This document shows, piece by piece, positions 9,787-19,281 of a stretch of DNA of 64,000 nt. The notes under the pieces are model-generated. The model saw nothing but the letters and a program-made list of their open reading frames with translations, did no database searches and had not been told where the DNA came from. The number at the start of each line of letters is the position of its first letter. Position 1 is the first letter of the stretch. The stretch is from positions 62,001 to 126,000 of the forward strand of contig JACZTO010000002.1 of NCBI GenBank assembly GCA_022573655.1, read 5' to 3'. This DNA is from Pseudomonadota bacterium. Lineage in GTDB: Bacteria; Pseudomonadota; Gammaproteobacteria; Steroidobacterales; Woeseiaceae. Position numbers and translations under genes: made by a program.

Positions 9787-10510
9787 GCACTCCTCGTTGT
9801 TCCAATGCCTCTCGGACCGCTCGAGCGGCATCCACCGCACCGGCTGTGTCGCTGTGAATACATAAAGTCTCGGCCGCCACGTTGATGATCGCACCGCTGT
9901 GCGTCTGAACTTCTTGACGCAACGCCAGCGAGACGGCTTGTGCCGCAATTGTCTCGATGCTGTCATGGACGGCACCCGCCTCAGACCTCGGCACGAGCTG
10001 TCCATTGTCCAGATACGCGCGATCAACGAACGCTTCGGCAACGAAGCGCAGCGCTTGTCGGGCCGCTGCTTTCTCAAGCTCGCTGCCTGGCGCTCCCACG
10101 AACGCCGCACCTGGCACCGCTTCTTTGCTCGCTTCGACCAAGGTATCCGCGAGCGCGCTGTTGCTGACCGCATCGTTGTACAACGCACCATGCGGTTTCA
10201 CATGCGTAATCGTCACGCCCTCCTGCGCGCCAATTTCACGCAGGGCGGAAATCTGTTCAACAAGCGACGACAACAACTCTGGTCCGTCGAGAAAACGACT
10301 CTTACGACCGAATCCTTCCCGGTCCGGATAAGATGGGTGGGCACCGACGGCCACATCGTTCGCGATGGCGGCAACGATTGTCGCGCGCATACTCGACTCA
10401 TCGCCCGCATGCCCTCCGCAAGCGATGTTGCAGCTACTGACTATCGTCAGTAATTCGGCGTCGCAGGGATCGCCCTCACCGAGATCCGCGTTCATATCGA
10501 TTGACGTCAT
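9761..10510 (-). CDS. pxpA: 5-oxoprolinase subunit PxpA (LamB/YcsF family)
   Basis: MTSIDMNADLGEGDPCDAELLTIVSSCNIACGGHAGD... Confidence 0.94.
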   Translation of the reverse strand: MTSIDMNADLGEGDPCDAELLTIVSSCNIACGGHAGDESSMRATIVAAIANDVAVGAHPSYPDREGFGRKSRFLDGPELLSSLVEQISALREIGAQEGVTITHVKPHGALYNDAVSNSALADTLVEASKEAVPGAAFVGAPGSELEKAAARQALRFVAEAFVDRAYLDNGQLVPRSEAGAVHDSIETIAAQAVSLALRQEVQTHSGAIINVAAETLCIHSDTAGAVDAARAVREALEQRGVHVRAVCRR

Positions 10511-10552
10511 GGGATACACTGGATAACACGATATAGCTCGCCGGGGAAGATA

Positions 10553-11287
10553 ATGAGCGTAGCCCTAGTTACTGGTGCCAGTTCGGGTATTGGCGCAGCC
10601 ATCGCCATCAGCTTTGCCGATGCGGGCTGGGAAGTCATGGCTGCCGGCCGCGATGAAGGTCGCCTGGAAGAGGTCGCGGACGTGTCGGACAGCCTGGCCA
10701 TCTGGTCAGGCGAGCTCAGGGAGTCTGAGGAATGCGACGAACTCGTCGCCGACACGATCGATGAATTCGGCCGTCTTGATTGTCTTGTGAATTGCGCCGG
10801 CATTCTGCTGCGCGGCGACGCCGTCGAAACCAGCGACGATGACTGGCGCGATACCATGGCGATCAATCTCGACGTGCCATTCTACCTGAGCCGCGCGGCG
10901 CTTCCACACTTGCAAGAGAGTCAGGGCAGTATCGTTAATTTGTCATCAAACTGGGGTCTGCAGGCCGGTCAACGAGCGGTCGCGTATTGCACCAGCAAGG
11001 GGGCCCTCAACATGCTTACCAGGGCGATGGCCAGGGACACAGCCCCTGACGGAGTGCGCGTTAATGCCGTCTGCCCGGGCGGCGTCGATACACCTATGCT
11101 CGCCGCGGCCGCAGCGGATGCAGACAATGACGTCGATGAGTTACTGCAGCAGATTGCAGACCATAGCCCTAACGGACGCATCGCGACGCCGGAAGAAATC
11201 GCCGCACTTGTGCTATTTCTCGCCAGCGATGCGGCTAGCCACATCACCGGAACCACCGTTCCGATCGACGGCGGCCTTTCGGCCTAG
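10553..11287 (+). CDS. SDR family oxidoreductase
   Basis: VTGASSGIGAAIA, NCAGIL, YCTSKGALNMLTRAMARD, PGGVDTPM. Confidence 0.93.
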   Translation: MSVALVTGASSGIGAAIAISFADAGWEVMAAGRDEGRLEEVADVSDSLAIWSGELRESEECDELVADTIDEFGRLDCLVNCAGILLRGDAVETSDDDWRDTMAINLDVPFYLSRAALPHLQESQGSIVNLSSNWGLQAGQRAVAYCTSKGALNMLTRAMARDTAPDGVRVNAVCPGGVDTPMLAAAAADADNDVDELLQQIADHSPNGRIATPEEIAALVLFLASDAASHITGTTVPIDGGLSA

Positions 11288-12600
11288 ACGCCCGAAAAAT
11301 CGACGTCGGCGAACACCAGCGACGGCGACAGCGTTGACGAATACGGGTAAACGTCGTTGCCCACCATCTCCAGGCGACTGAACAAATCACGTAAATTGCC
11401 CGTGACATTCATTTCGCTGACCGGCCGGCCAATCTGACCGTTCTCAATCATGTGGCCACGCAACCCGAGTGAGAAATCACCCGTCGTGTTGTCCGCATTG
11501 CCGCCCAGCCACGACGTCACGTAAACACCCTCGCCGACAGCGCCAAGCAACTCTTCCAGCGACTGGTCACCCGTGCCAATACGTCTGTTCGACGATGAGC
11601 CCGTGGTTGGCGTCATGTTCGCTTTGCGGCCGTAATAGGTGTCGACGTATATATTGCTGATCACACCTTCTTCAATGATTGGTATCACCCTGGCCGAAAT
11701 TCCTTCGCCATCATAGAGGCGGGAATTCAGTCCGCGCTGAATGAGCGGATCGTCGACGATGTTTAGTTTGTCACTGAATGCCTTTTCCCCGATCAGCGGC
11801 GCCCAGTACGACTGACCTTGCTGCACCCGACGTGCGCTCGCTGGTCGCAGCAGTCGGCCAATCAGGGAAGCGGCGCTACGTGCGTCAACAACCATTGTTG
11901 TCTTGAGCGTCGGCCCTTTCTCGGAATCGAGTCGCGCCAGAGCTCGTTCCAATGCTGTGCGAGCGACCACATCAGCAGGTGGCAAAGTCTCAACATGAGC
12001 ACCACCGGCAAAAAATCCGTCCGACGCCCTGCGATCGCCCTTGTCCTTCAACGTAATCTTCGAGCCGTACCAGCAATACGTTGACTCGCTGCTGCCCACG
12101 AAGCCATTACTGCTGGCCGATGCGGACCGGCTCGTGCCATCGTAAACGCCGGTCGTGGCAGAAATAACGCGCTCATGGCTTGTCGCCACTGCGTCCATTT
12201 CGCGACACCATGCCATGCGTTGCTCACGACTCAATTCACCAACATGCGTATCCACCAGGTCGAGATCATCGCTGGGCCTGTTTTTGAACAATTCTTGCGG
12301 AGTTATCTGGCGAAACTCGTCTGGTTCCAACGCCCGCGTGATAGCAACTGCCTCAGCCACAAAACCTGCGAGGCGATCCATGTTCAGGTCCGTCGTCTGG
12401 TGTGTTGAATAACGACCATTGGAGAAGACCTTGATATTGAGCCCGCGCGCGGTCGTATCTTTCACTTTTTCCAGCGCACCATCGCGAAATTCGAATTCGA
12501 CGTCGCGACTATTGCTCACCGTGGCCCAAACGTCACTGGCACCGGCCCCCTTGGCGAGATCCACGACCTGCTGCGCCAAACTTTTCAAATTAGCCAACAT
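11284..12600 (-). CDS. pmbA: TldD/PmbA family metallopeptidase regulatory partner (PmbA/TldE-like)
   Basis: VSNSRDVEFEFRDGALEKVKDTTARGLNIKVF...; overlaps the tldD-like gene. Confidence 0.87.
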   Translation of the reverse strand: MLANLKSLAQQVVDLAKGAGASDVWATVSNSRDVEFEFRDGALEKVKDTTARGLNIKVFSNGRYSTHQTTDLNMDRLAGFVAEAVAITRALEPDEFRQITPQELFKNRPSDDLDLVDTHVGELSREQRMAWCREMDAVATSHERVISATTGVYDGTSRSASASSNGFVGSSESTYCWYGSKITLKDKGDRRASDGFFAGGAHVETLPPADVVARTALERALARLDSEKGPTLKTTMVVDARSAASLIGRLLRPASARRVQQGQSYWAPLIGEKAFSDKLNIVDDPLIQRGLNSRLYDGEGISARVIPIIEEGVISNIYVDTYYGRKANMTPTTGSSSNRRIGTGDQSLEELLGAVGEGVYVTSWLGGNADNTTGDFSLGLRGHMIENGQIGRPVSEMNVTGNLRDLFSRLEMVGNDVYPYSSTLSPSLVFADVDFSGV

Positions 12601-14131
12601 TTTCGCCTCCCACGGTCATCTTGGAGACAAGCACAGTTGGAATACCCTGCGAGACAGGCACCCTCTGGCCGTTTTTGCCACACGTCCAGCCACCGGTATC
12701 AAGGCGGGCATCATTCGCGACCATCGTGATCCGCTTGAGCGATTCAGGTCCGTTGCCGATAATATTCACGTCCTTGATCGGTGCCGTGACCTTACCCTTC
12801 TCTACCAGCCAGCCGTTCTTCACGTAGAACGTGTAGTCGCCTGCGCCAATTTGCACCTGCCCATTGGTATAGGTCTCACAAATGATTCCATGGTCGACTG
12901 CCGCGATGATCTCGTCTTTCGTATGCGGTCCGTCCTCCATGAATGTGCAGGTCATGCGTGGCATCGGTGCGAAACGGTAGGACTCGCGTCGCCCTGACCC
13001 TGTCGGTTGCAAATCGTATTGCCGTGCGCTGATCTGATCGTGCAGGTAAGACCTCAGGATACCGTTCTCAACCATGACGGTTCGCCCTGCCTTGTTGCCC
13101 TCGTCGTCGTAATTCAGCGCCCCTCGCTCGCGCGGGATATTCGCCTGGTCCACTATGGTGACAAAAGACTCGGCAACCTTCTTGCCCATCATGTCGGAAT
13201 AGATGCTCGTGCCCTTGCGATTGAAGTCGGCCTCCATGCCATGACCGATGGCCTCGTGCAATAAGATGCCGCTAGCACCGGCCGCCAGGATGACTGGCAT
13301 TTCGCCCGCCGGCGGCCGCGTTGCCTCGAATTGAATCAGAGTACGATCAACAGCTTCGTCGACCATCTTGCTGAGCCGCTCCTCGGTGTACCAGGAGAAC
13401 TCCTCACGTGCTGCGATGTTGGAATACCCGGTCTGGGTCTCGTCACCCTTTTTCGCTGTCACGACTACGGTCAGACGTGTCATGGGGCGCTGGTCCAATA
13501 CCAACTTGCCATCGAGGGTCGCGATCATGATGCGATCGTCACCATCGGACCAATAAACCGCGACTTTCTCGATCGCTGGATCCCTGACCTTCGCCTTCGC
13601 CTCTACCATTTTCAGGATCGGCAGCTTCTGGTCGATACCGACATCGGCCCACGGCACTGTCGTCGTATACAAGTCGCCGCTGGAGGACGGATTGAATGAC
13701 TGTGGCCCAACCACCCGGCTGCGCGACGCAATTGCCGAAGCGGTGCGCGCAGCGGCAAGCATCGACGGCAAGGTCAGATCCTCGGTAAACGCATAGCCTG
13801 TTTGCTCGCCAATGACCACGCGCAGGCCGACACCTTGCTGAATGCCGGAATTAGCGCTGCTGACGATGCCGTCTTCAAGCGTCAGCCTGTTGCTGCGCGA
13901 GTGCTGGAAGTACACATCTGCCGCATCAGCGCCCCTGGCAGTCAGTTCAGACATGACGCGCGCTACCGTCGCCTGATCGACACCAAACCATTCCATGAAC
14001 GGATTTTGCGGTGCTTGGCGGGCAATGGCCCTCGCGCTTTGTACGCCGCAACCGGCCAGAAATCCCGGCATCGTAACGACGGCGCTGCCCGCCGCGACCG
14101 TGCTGAGGAAGTCTCTACGTTTGATGGTCAT
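12590..14131 (-). CDS. tldD: TldD/PmbA family metallopeptidase with Tat signal and lipobox
   Basis: MTIKRRDFLSTVAAGSAVVTMPGFLAGCG N-terminus; metal-binding HEAIGHGMEADF. Confidence 0.88.
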   Translation of the reverse strand: MTIKRRDFLSTVAAGSAVVTMPGFLAGCGVQSARAIARQAPQNPFMEWFGVDQATVARVMSELTARGADAADVYFQHSRSNRLTLEDGIVSSANSGIQQGVGLRVVIGEQTGYAFTEDLTLPSMLAAARTASAIASRSRVVGPQSFNPSSSGDLYTTTVPWADVGIDQKLPILKMVEAKAKVRDPAIEKVAVYWSDGDDRIMIATLDGKLVLDQRPMTRLTVVVTAKKGDETQTGYSNIAAREEFSWYTEERLSKMVDEAVDRTLIQFEATRPPAGEMPVILAAGASGILLHEAIGHGMEADFNRKGTSIYSDMMGKKVAESFVTIVDQANIPRERGALNYDDEGNKAGRTVMVENGILRSYLHDQISARQYDLQPTGSGRRESYRFAPMPRMTCTFMEDGPHTKDEIIAAVDHGIICETYTNGQVQIGAGDYTFYVKNGWLVEKGKVTAPIKDVNIIGNGPESLKRITMVANDARLDTGGWTCGKNGQRVPVSQGIPTVLVSKMTVGGENVG

Positions 14132-14188
14132 GATAATCCCCTGGAAAAGATGTCAGTTAGATGCGCCAGCACCAACGTTCGTTGCGTT

Positions 14189-14776
14189 TTAACGACGAGA
14201 GAACGCGAGTCCAATGCCTGCTGCTGCAAGAAAAATACCCGTGATGCGATTTCGCCACAGAGCGTTGCGCCTGAGCAGCTGCCTGGCCGAGTTCGCGAAC
14301 AGCGCCCAAAGCACATCACCCACGAACAGGACGCCAACAAAAACCGTTGCAACCAGTGCAAATTGTGCTGTCGATCCATCACCGACGAACTGCGGCACGA
14401 AAGCCGCATTGAACAGTAGTATCTTGGGGTTGAGCACGGCGAGCAAGCAGCCACGACAGAACATCGCCGGTGCCGCCTCTACTTCCTGGCTTTCGGCTAC
14501 TGGCTCGCGCCACATGCGAATCCCGAGCCAGACAAGATAGACAACGCCTGCCCACCGGATCCAGACCAGCGTATCTGCCGCAAATTCAACGACCGCCGCC
14601 AGCCCAATAACCACCAGGGCGAGCTGGGCAGCGACACCTGCCGTCGTGCCCACCACCGTCATCACCCCCATGCGTATGCCGTAGCGCAGGCTGTTGGCAA
14701 CAATGAGTGCGACATTCGGCCCCGGAATCATCACGAGGACCGCTGTTGCCAATACCAGTACGCCCAGACTGTTCAT
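14189..14776 (-). CDS. LysE/RhtB family amino-acid exporter
   Basis: MNSLGVLVLATAVLVMIPGPNVALIVANSLRYGIRMGVMTVVGTTAG... Confidence 0.9.
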   Translation of the reverse strand: MNSLGVLVLATAVLVMIPGPNVALIVANSLRYGIRMGVMTVVGTTAGVAAQLALVVIGLAAVVEFAADTLVWIRWAGVVYLVWLGIRMWREPVAESQEVEAAPAMFCRGCLLAVLNPKILLFNAAFVPQFVGDGSTAQFALVATVFVGVLFVGDVLWALFANSARQLLRRNALWRNRITGIFLAAAGIGLAFSRR

Positions 14777-14779
14777 GGC

Positions 14780-15406
14780 CTAACGCACACGACCACGAGC
14801 CCAGTGGCGAATCAGCATGAAGCCGAAGAGCATGCCACCGAGATGCGCAAAGTTCGCGATGCCGTTCCTGACACCGCTCAAACCGATAGTCAATTCGAAC
14901 AAGCCCAGCATGATGACGAAATACTTCGCCTTCATCGGAATCGGGGGGAAAATCAGCATGAGTGTTCTGTTCGGGAAATGCATGCCGTAGGCAAGCAGAA
15001 TTCCGAACACACCGCCTGACGCGCCCAAGGTCGGAACACCACCGCCCTGATACACACCGACCAATAACTGCACTATGCCCGCGCCTATTACACAGGTCAT
15101 GTAATACGTAAGGAATCGTTGCGGCCCCATCAGGCGCTCGAGATCGCGCCCGAACATCCACAGCATCAGCATATTGAAGATGATATGCATCAACGTCGTT
15201 TGGCTGTGCATGAAACCGTAGGTCACAATTTGCCAGGGCATGAAATAGGCGGACTGGACAGGCCATAACGCGAACCACTTCAGCATCACGCTCGGGGCGA
15301 ACTGTTGTAAAGCGAATACCAGTCCGTTGATGATTAGTAAAGCGAAGATGATATTGGGAATTGCGTCCGGCCGGGTTGGTCGCAGGCGATGGATGTTCGG
15401 GTTCAT
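14780..15406 (-). CDS. rhomboid family intramembrane serine protease
   Basis: HIIFNMLMLWMFG, GASGGVFGILLAYG (catalytic Ser), FAHLGGMLFG. Confidence 0.92.
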   Translation of the reverse strand: MNPNIHRLRPTRPDAIPNIIFALLIINGLVFALQQFAPSVMLKWFALWPVQSAYFMPWQIVTYGFMHSQTTLMHIIFNMLMLWMFGRDLERLMGPQRFLTYYMTCVIGAGIVQLLVGVYQGGGVPTLGASGGVFGILLAYGMHFPNRTLMLIFPPIPMKAKYFVIMLGLFELTIGLSGVRNGIANFAHLGGMLFGFMLIRHWARGRVR

Positions 15407-15463
15407 TCGTAAATTGTCCGTCCGTTGAAAATGGTCATTGTAACCCTGGCGTGAGACTCGTCG

Positions 15464-16882
15464 TTACCACTCGCCACCACCGCCGCCGCCACCACCACCA
15501 CCGGAAAAACCACCGCCACCACCACCGGAAGATGATTCAGGCGCGACAACTGACGAACCGAGTGCAGAATTTAATCCACTGGCAATTTTGCTCGTCGTTT
15601 CAGAAAGCCGGTGACTATTCCACGTACCGTAGTACCAGGCCGGACGGTAGCCGTCACCGCCCGGATTTCGAATTGACGCCAGCACGGCCGCGAAACGCTC
15701 GGACCATTGTTGATCCACGCCCAACGCCAGTGCGAACGGCAGCAACTCCTCGAACAGCTGTGGTGTTTTCTCAGGCGGGTTTCTCAGGTTGAGCTCGTCC
15801 TTCTCCGCGATCTCTAAATAGTCTTTGAAGCCCAACATCTCATCGAGCAGTTTGCGCCCTCGCATCGTCGGCCGTTTCATGATAATTGCAAAGAAAACCA
15901 TCGTTAGAAACATCGCGATGATCGTGGCAATCACCAGAAACGACGGGCCGGCACCAGAATTCAGTGCAATAAAGGTCGACATCACTACAATCATGATCGC
16001 CGGAATATTGAGTCCACCATTCGTAATGAAATATTTCTTCTTGTAGTCGTCCTGAAGAGAGGTCTTGTGTGCGCTCAACGCCGCACCCAAAACCGCATGA
16101 TTCTTATTTTCAAGAATTATGTCGTCGCCATCTTTAAAAATGCCCGCTAGTAATTCCTGTTCGCCGGGCGCCAGCTCAGGACGGCGTTCTTTCGCGTCCA
16201 GTATCGTCAAAGAGTGAGTGCCGTCGTTATTATTAATGCGCAGATAGCCCTTTACCGCAAGATTCACAACCGCTGCCGTCATGACCTTTTGGTCATAGTA
16301 CATCTGCCGAATGTAACGCAGTGACGCTGGAGAAAATCCAGCGGGTGGCTGGTATCGAGTAACGATTACGCCTTCTTCCGGATCCTTCCCGTGCTTGCGC
16401 CAGATCGGAATGTAATAGGAAAAAAGTAAGACGAGTCCGACAACTGCGGCCAGCAAGTTACGGTTGTCCGATAAGACCCAGCCAATGCGCTGTGACCTGG
16501 TCGGTTCATCAACAAATCCTTTCGGCCAACCAACGACTATGGTCAGTCCATTTGCCGCGGATAGAGGGTCATTGGCGCTGAAATGCACGCTGCCTGCTTC
16601 ATCCATACGGCGAGTGTAGTCCTGCCGTTTCGACCCCGGTGGCCCGGTGTAGCCTTCGACAAGAATTGCGCCGCGCGGGACGTCAAAAGCCAGCGTCACC
16701 GTCGCGGTTGCTTTATCGATCGGAAACGCCCAATCGAATCCTGTCACATTCCAGTACAACTCATCATGTTCGTCAAAGAATCCGAGCATTTTGTTTGCAC
16801 GGTAACGAAACGTGTAGGTGTGTTCACCATGCTCAATGAATCGGTCTGACCGTCCAAAATAGGTACGCAGATGTCTGCTCAT
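15464..16882 (-). CDS. DUF2207 family predicted membrane protein, C-terminal part; likely frameshift-split from 16879-17166
   Basis: Begins inside the DUF2207 domain ([44 protein letters not shown]...); TM segments and Gly-rich C-terminus. Confidence 0.8.
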   Translation of the reverse strand: MSRHLRTYFGRSDRFIEHGEHTYTFRYRANKMLGFFDEHDELYWNVTGFDWAFPIDKATATVTLAFDVPRGAILVEGYTGPPGSKRQDYTRRMDEAGSVHFSANDPLSAANGLTIVVGWPKGFVDEPTRSQRIGWVLSDNRNLLAAVVGLVLLFSYYIPIWRKHGKDPEEGVIVTRYQPPAGFSPASLRYIRQMYYDQKVMTAAVVNLAVKGYLRINNNDGTHSLTILDAKERRPELAPGEQELLAGIFKDGDDIILENKNHAVLGAALSAHKTSLQDDYKKKYFITNGGLNIPAIMIVVMSTFIALNSGAGPSFLVIATIIAMFLTMVFFAIIMKRPTMRGRKLLDEMLGFKDYLEIAEKDELNLRNPPEKTPQLFEELLPFALALGVDQQWSERFAAVLASIRNPGGDGYRPAWYYGTWNSHRLSETTSKIASGLNSALGSSVVAPESSSGGGGGGFSGGGGGGGGGGEW

Positions 16883-17166
16883 GCGTTGTGTGTGTGGAAC
16901 GCTTCCGGCCGGTCATTGCGCGTTACAGCAATCACGTCAATGGCGATTTCATAGGTATTGCCAATCTTGTCCTGATACTCCACAGGAAAGTCACGATAGA
17001 TTCCACGTCGAATTTGGTGACCTTCAGCCCGCACCTTGATTGTCTCCGTGACTTCTATCATGCCGTCTGTCATCACACGGACATCGCTGTGAAAGCTCAG
17101 GATTCGTTCGTCGGAATATGCGGCTGCCGGTAACGCCAGGATCAGCAACGCAATGACTTTCTTCAT
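16879..17166 (-). CDS. DUF2207 N-terminal fragment with signal peptide
   Basis: [73 protein letters not shown]... terminates within the domain; 4-bp ATGA overlap with the downstream ORF. Confidence 0.75.
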   Translation of the reverse strand: MKKVIALLILALPAAAYSDERILSFHSDVRVMTDGMIEVTETIKVRAEGHQIRRGIYRDFPVEYQDKIGNTYEIAIDVIAVTRNDRPEAFHTHNA

Positions 17167-17723
17167 TCGATGGTTCCCAATTGAACGAGCGGTACATTGC
17201 CCGCGTCATCTGATGACTTCTGGAAAAATTCTTTTGGCTCGAACCTAAACTGACCCGCGATGATATTGCTGGGCACGGATTCGGTCATCGTGTTGTAGTT
17301 CCGAACGGAGCCGTTGTAGTAACGCCGTGCGAATTGCAAATAGTTTTCTGTTTCGACGAGTTCTTCCTGCAGCTTCATGAAATTCTCGTTGGCTTTCAAA
17401 TCCGGATAATCTTCGGCAAGCGCAATGATGCGATCGATACCCGCGCTGAGTTTCTGCTCCACTTTTCCTTTTGCTCGCACATCAGCCACTCGCATAGCTT
17501 CGGCGCGCAGCTCGGTAACCGCCTCAAGGGTGGCACGTTCGTATTTGGCGTATTGATCGACTGCCGTTACCAGCCGCGGGATCAGGTCGTGGCGTCGTTG
17601 TAGCTGGACATCGATGTCGCTCCAACCGTTCGCTACGCGATTGCGACTGCGGATCAGGCGATTGTAGATGACGACGCCTGCGGCGGCGATGAGCACAATT
17701 GCAGCAACGATGAAATTGATCAT
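17163..17723 (-). CDS. LemA family protein
   Basis: VIYNRLIRSRNRVANGWSDIDVQLQRRHDLIPRLVTAVDQYAKYERATLEAVTELRA; neighbour of DUF2207 gene. Confidence 0.93.
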   Translation of the reverse strand: MINFIVAAIVLIAAAGVVIYNRLIRSRNRVANGWSDIDVQLQRRHDLIPRLVTAVDQYAKYERATLEAVTELRAEAMRVADVRAKGKVEQKLSAGIDRIIALAEDYPDLKANENFMKLQEELVETENYLQFARRYYNGSVRNYNTMTESVPSNIIAGQFRFEPKEFFQKSSDDAGNVPLVQLGTIE

Positions 17724-17789
17724 GGAAATGCCAATTTTGAGTCGATAATGGTCTGATGGCCGGCATGATACCGCCGTTCTCGGCAGTTA

Positions 17790-17853
17790 GGGGGACAGTG
17801 ACCCTAACTAAGGAGGCACGAACTTTCACTGGTAGTTAGGGTCACTGTCCCCC
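17790..17853. repeat. REP/BIME-like element: perfect 21-bp inverted repeat around a 22-bp spacer
   Basis: GGGGGACAGTGACCCTAACTA (17790-17810) is the exact reverse complement of TAGTTAGGGTCACTGTCCCCC (17833-17853); each arm region also contains GTTAGGG...CCCTAAC-type symmetry. Confidence 0.85.
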
Positions 17854-18990
17854 CTAGTACCAGAAAGAAAAGAAGATCTGCAGGATATCGGCATCAAGTT
17901 TATAAAGCGGCTCGGAGCCTAGCGGAGCCAGCGCTGTCAGATCAGAAAAATCATCGTAGTCGATGTGCAGCATATCGAGCGAAGCCGTCACCGTACCCTT
18001 CTTGATGAAGCCCCAGCTCCCGTTCTCGCCGATAAATGTGTAGGCAGCTTTGACCTTGAAGGTGTAGCTCGTCAAGGGACTTAGCTCTTTGTCGCGGCCA
18101 CGGAAGTTAGTGAATTCCGATCCCGGGAACAAGTCGCTGTAAAAATGTGCTCCCGTCTGATCGTGGATACGAAACTTACCGGTAAATGTCCATTTCCGCC
18201 ACGGGTGTATGTAGGCCAGCGAGGCGGTGTGGCCCTTGATATCCCAGGTATCGGTATAGTAACGATACTCGCCTTCTATCGCGGCCCGGTACGGCAGAAA
18301 ATAACGCGCGCGAAGACCAAGCGCATTGCTGGTACGCGTATTCGGGTACAACTCCAGCTCGTAACTGTAGCCAATCGCACTACCCGCATCGAAATAGCGA
18401 ACGGAACGATAGGGATTGTTCATGAACCCTTCGTCGGTGATCGTTTCAAAGTTAAGAGTTGCGATCAGATTCCTGGTGAAAATCTGCGTCAGGCCTATCC
18501 CGTAGGTCTGCCGATCGAGGTCGCGACTAAACGTCGGATCGTCGGACTTTCGGACGAGATCGTCACCAAGCCCGTAGCTCAACGTCAACGTCGTCATATC
18601 GCCAAACATGTCCTGGCTAACGGAAAAGCTGACGGTTCTTGCATCGTAGTCGGACTCTTCGCTACTGGAATAACCGATGCGCATTGTCGTATTGCCACGC
18701 AAGTAATCCATTCCCAGTGACCACTGCTTGCGCTCTTCTGTATACGGGCTTGCCTGCGTGATGACGTCGATGGATGCCGAGCTGACCATATCAACATAAT
18801 AGTTACCGACGAAGGACAGGCTCTTGCCCGCTTTCTTGCGCACCAGTATCGAAGGGCCATCAATTTTGACGCCGCCACCGTCATACAAGTGATACAAGAT
18901 GTCGGCGCGATCGTCAGGTAACACGCCCGCAAGAGCGCTGCCAAACATTGTCAGCAGAACTGCACACTGAGAAAAACGTCGCAACATCAT
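17854..18990 (-). CDS. DUF3570 domain-containing outer-membrane barrel protein
   Basis: Signal peptide, alternating amphipathic strands, C-terminal aromatic ILQIFFSFWY; next to a DUF4266 protein. Confidence 0.8.
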   Translation of the reverse strand: MMLRRFSQCAVLLTMFGSALAGVLPDDRADILYHLYDGGGVKIDGPSILVRKKAGKSLSFVGNYYVDMVSSASIDVITQASPYTEERKQWSLGMDYLRGNTTMRIGYSSSEESDYDARTVSFSVSQDMFGDMTTLTLSYGLGDDLVRKSDDPTFSRDLDRQTYGIGLTQIFTRNLIATLNFETITDEGFMNNPYRSVRYFDAGSAIGYSYELELYPNTRTSNALGLRARYFLPYRAAIEGEYRYYTDTWDIKGHTASLAYIHPWRKWTFTGKFRIHDQTGAHFYSDLFPGSEFTNFRGRDKELSPLTSYTFKVKAAYTFIGENGSWGFIKKGTVTASLDMLHIDYDDFSDLTALAPLGSEPLYKLDADILQIFFSFWY

Positions 18991-19020
18991 TACCAGACCA
19001 TTACCAACATCGAATCATCT

Positions 19021-19278
19021 TTAATTGCAGCCGCAGCCGCCACCAACCGCTCCCTCGCCGCCACGAGCCCCTTCGCGTGACTCAAAGACGTGCTGCATAT
19101 AGGAGGTAGACACAGGGTCGCCATCGAGCGCCATAATCGGGTCCGCAAGCCTGTCGCGTTCGTAAGGCTTCACCCAGGGCTCAATGCCGCTGCAACCGGA
19201 CAGGCCGGCCAGCAACAACAGCGGCAGCACGATGCGTCCTATTGCCAAAAAATTCATCTTTTGTCTCCTCTTTGCCAT
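19021..19278 (-). CDS. DUF4266 domain-containing small lipoprotein
   Basis: LAGLSGCSGIEPWVKPYERDRLADPIMALDGDPVSTSYMQHVFESREGARGGEGAVGGGCGCN. Confidence 0.85.
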   Translation of the reverse strand: MAKRRQKMNFLAIGRIVLPLLLLAGLSGCSGIEPWVKPYERDRLADPIMALDGDPVSTSYMQHVFESREGARGGEGAVGGGCGCN

Positions 19279-19281
19279 TCT

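Noticed and set aside
9787-10191. N-terminal extension of the 9160-10191 ORF
   Set aside because: Overlaps pxpA out of frame with no homology-like content; PxpB proper begins at 9786.
11284-11287. Overlapping convergent stop codons of the SDR gene and pmbA
   Set aside because: CTAG shared by two convergent stops is compact but common; no functional claim supported.
15464-15540. Short Gly-codon repeat run (CCGCCGCCACCACC...)
   Set aside because: Encodes the Gly-rich tail common in DUF2207 proteins; not treated as a separate repeat element or CRISPR.
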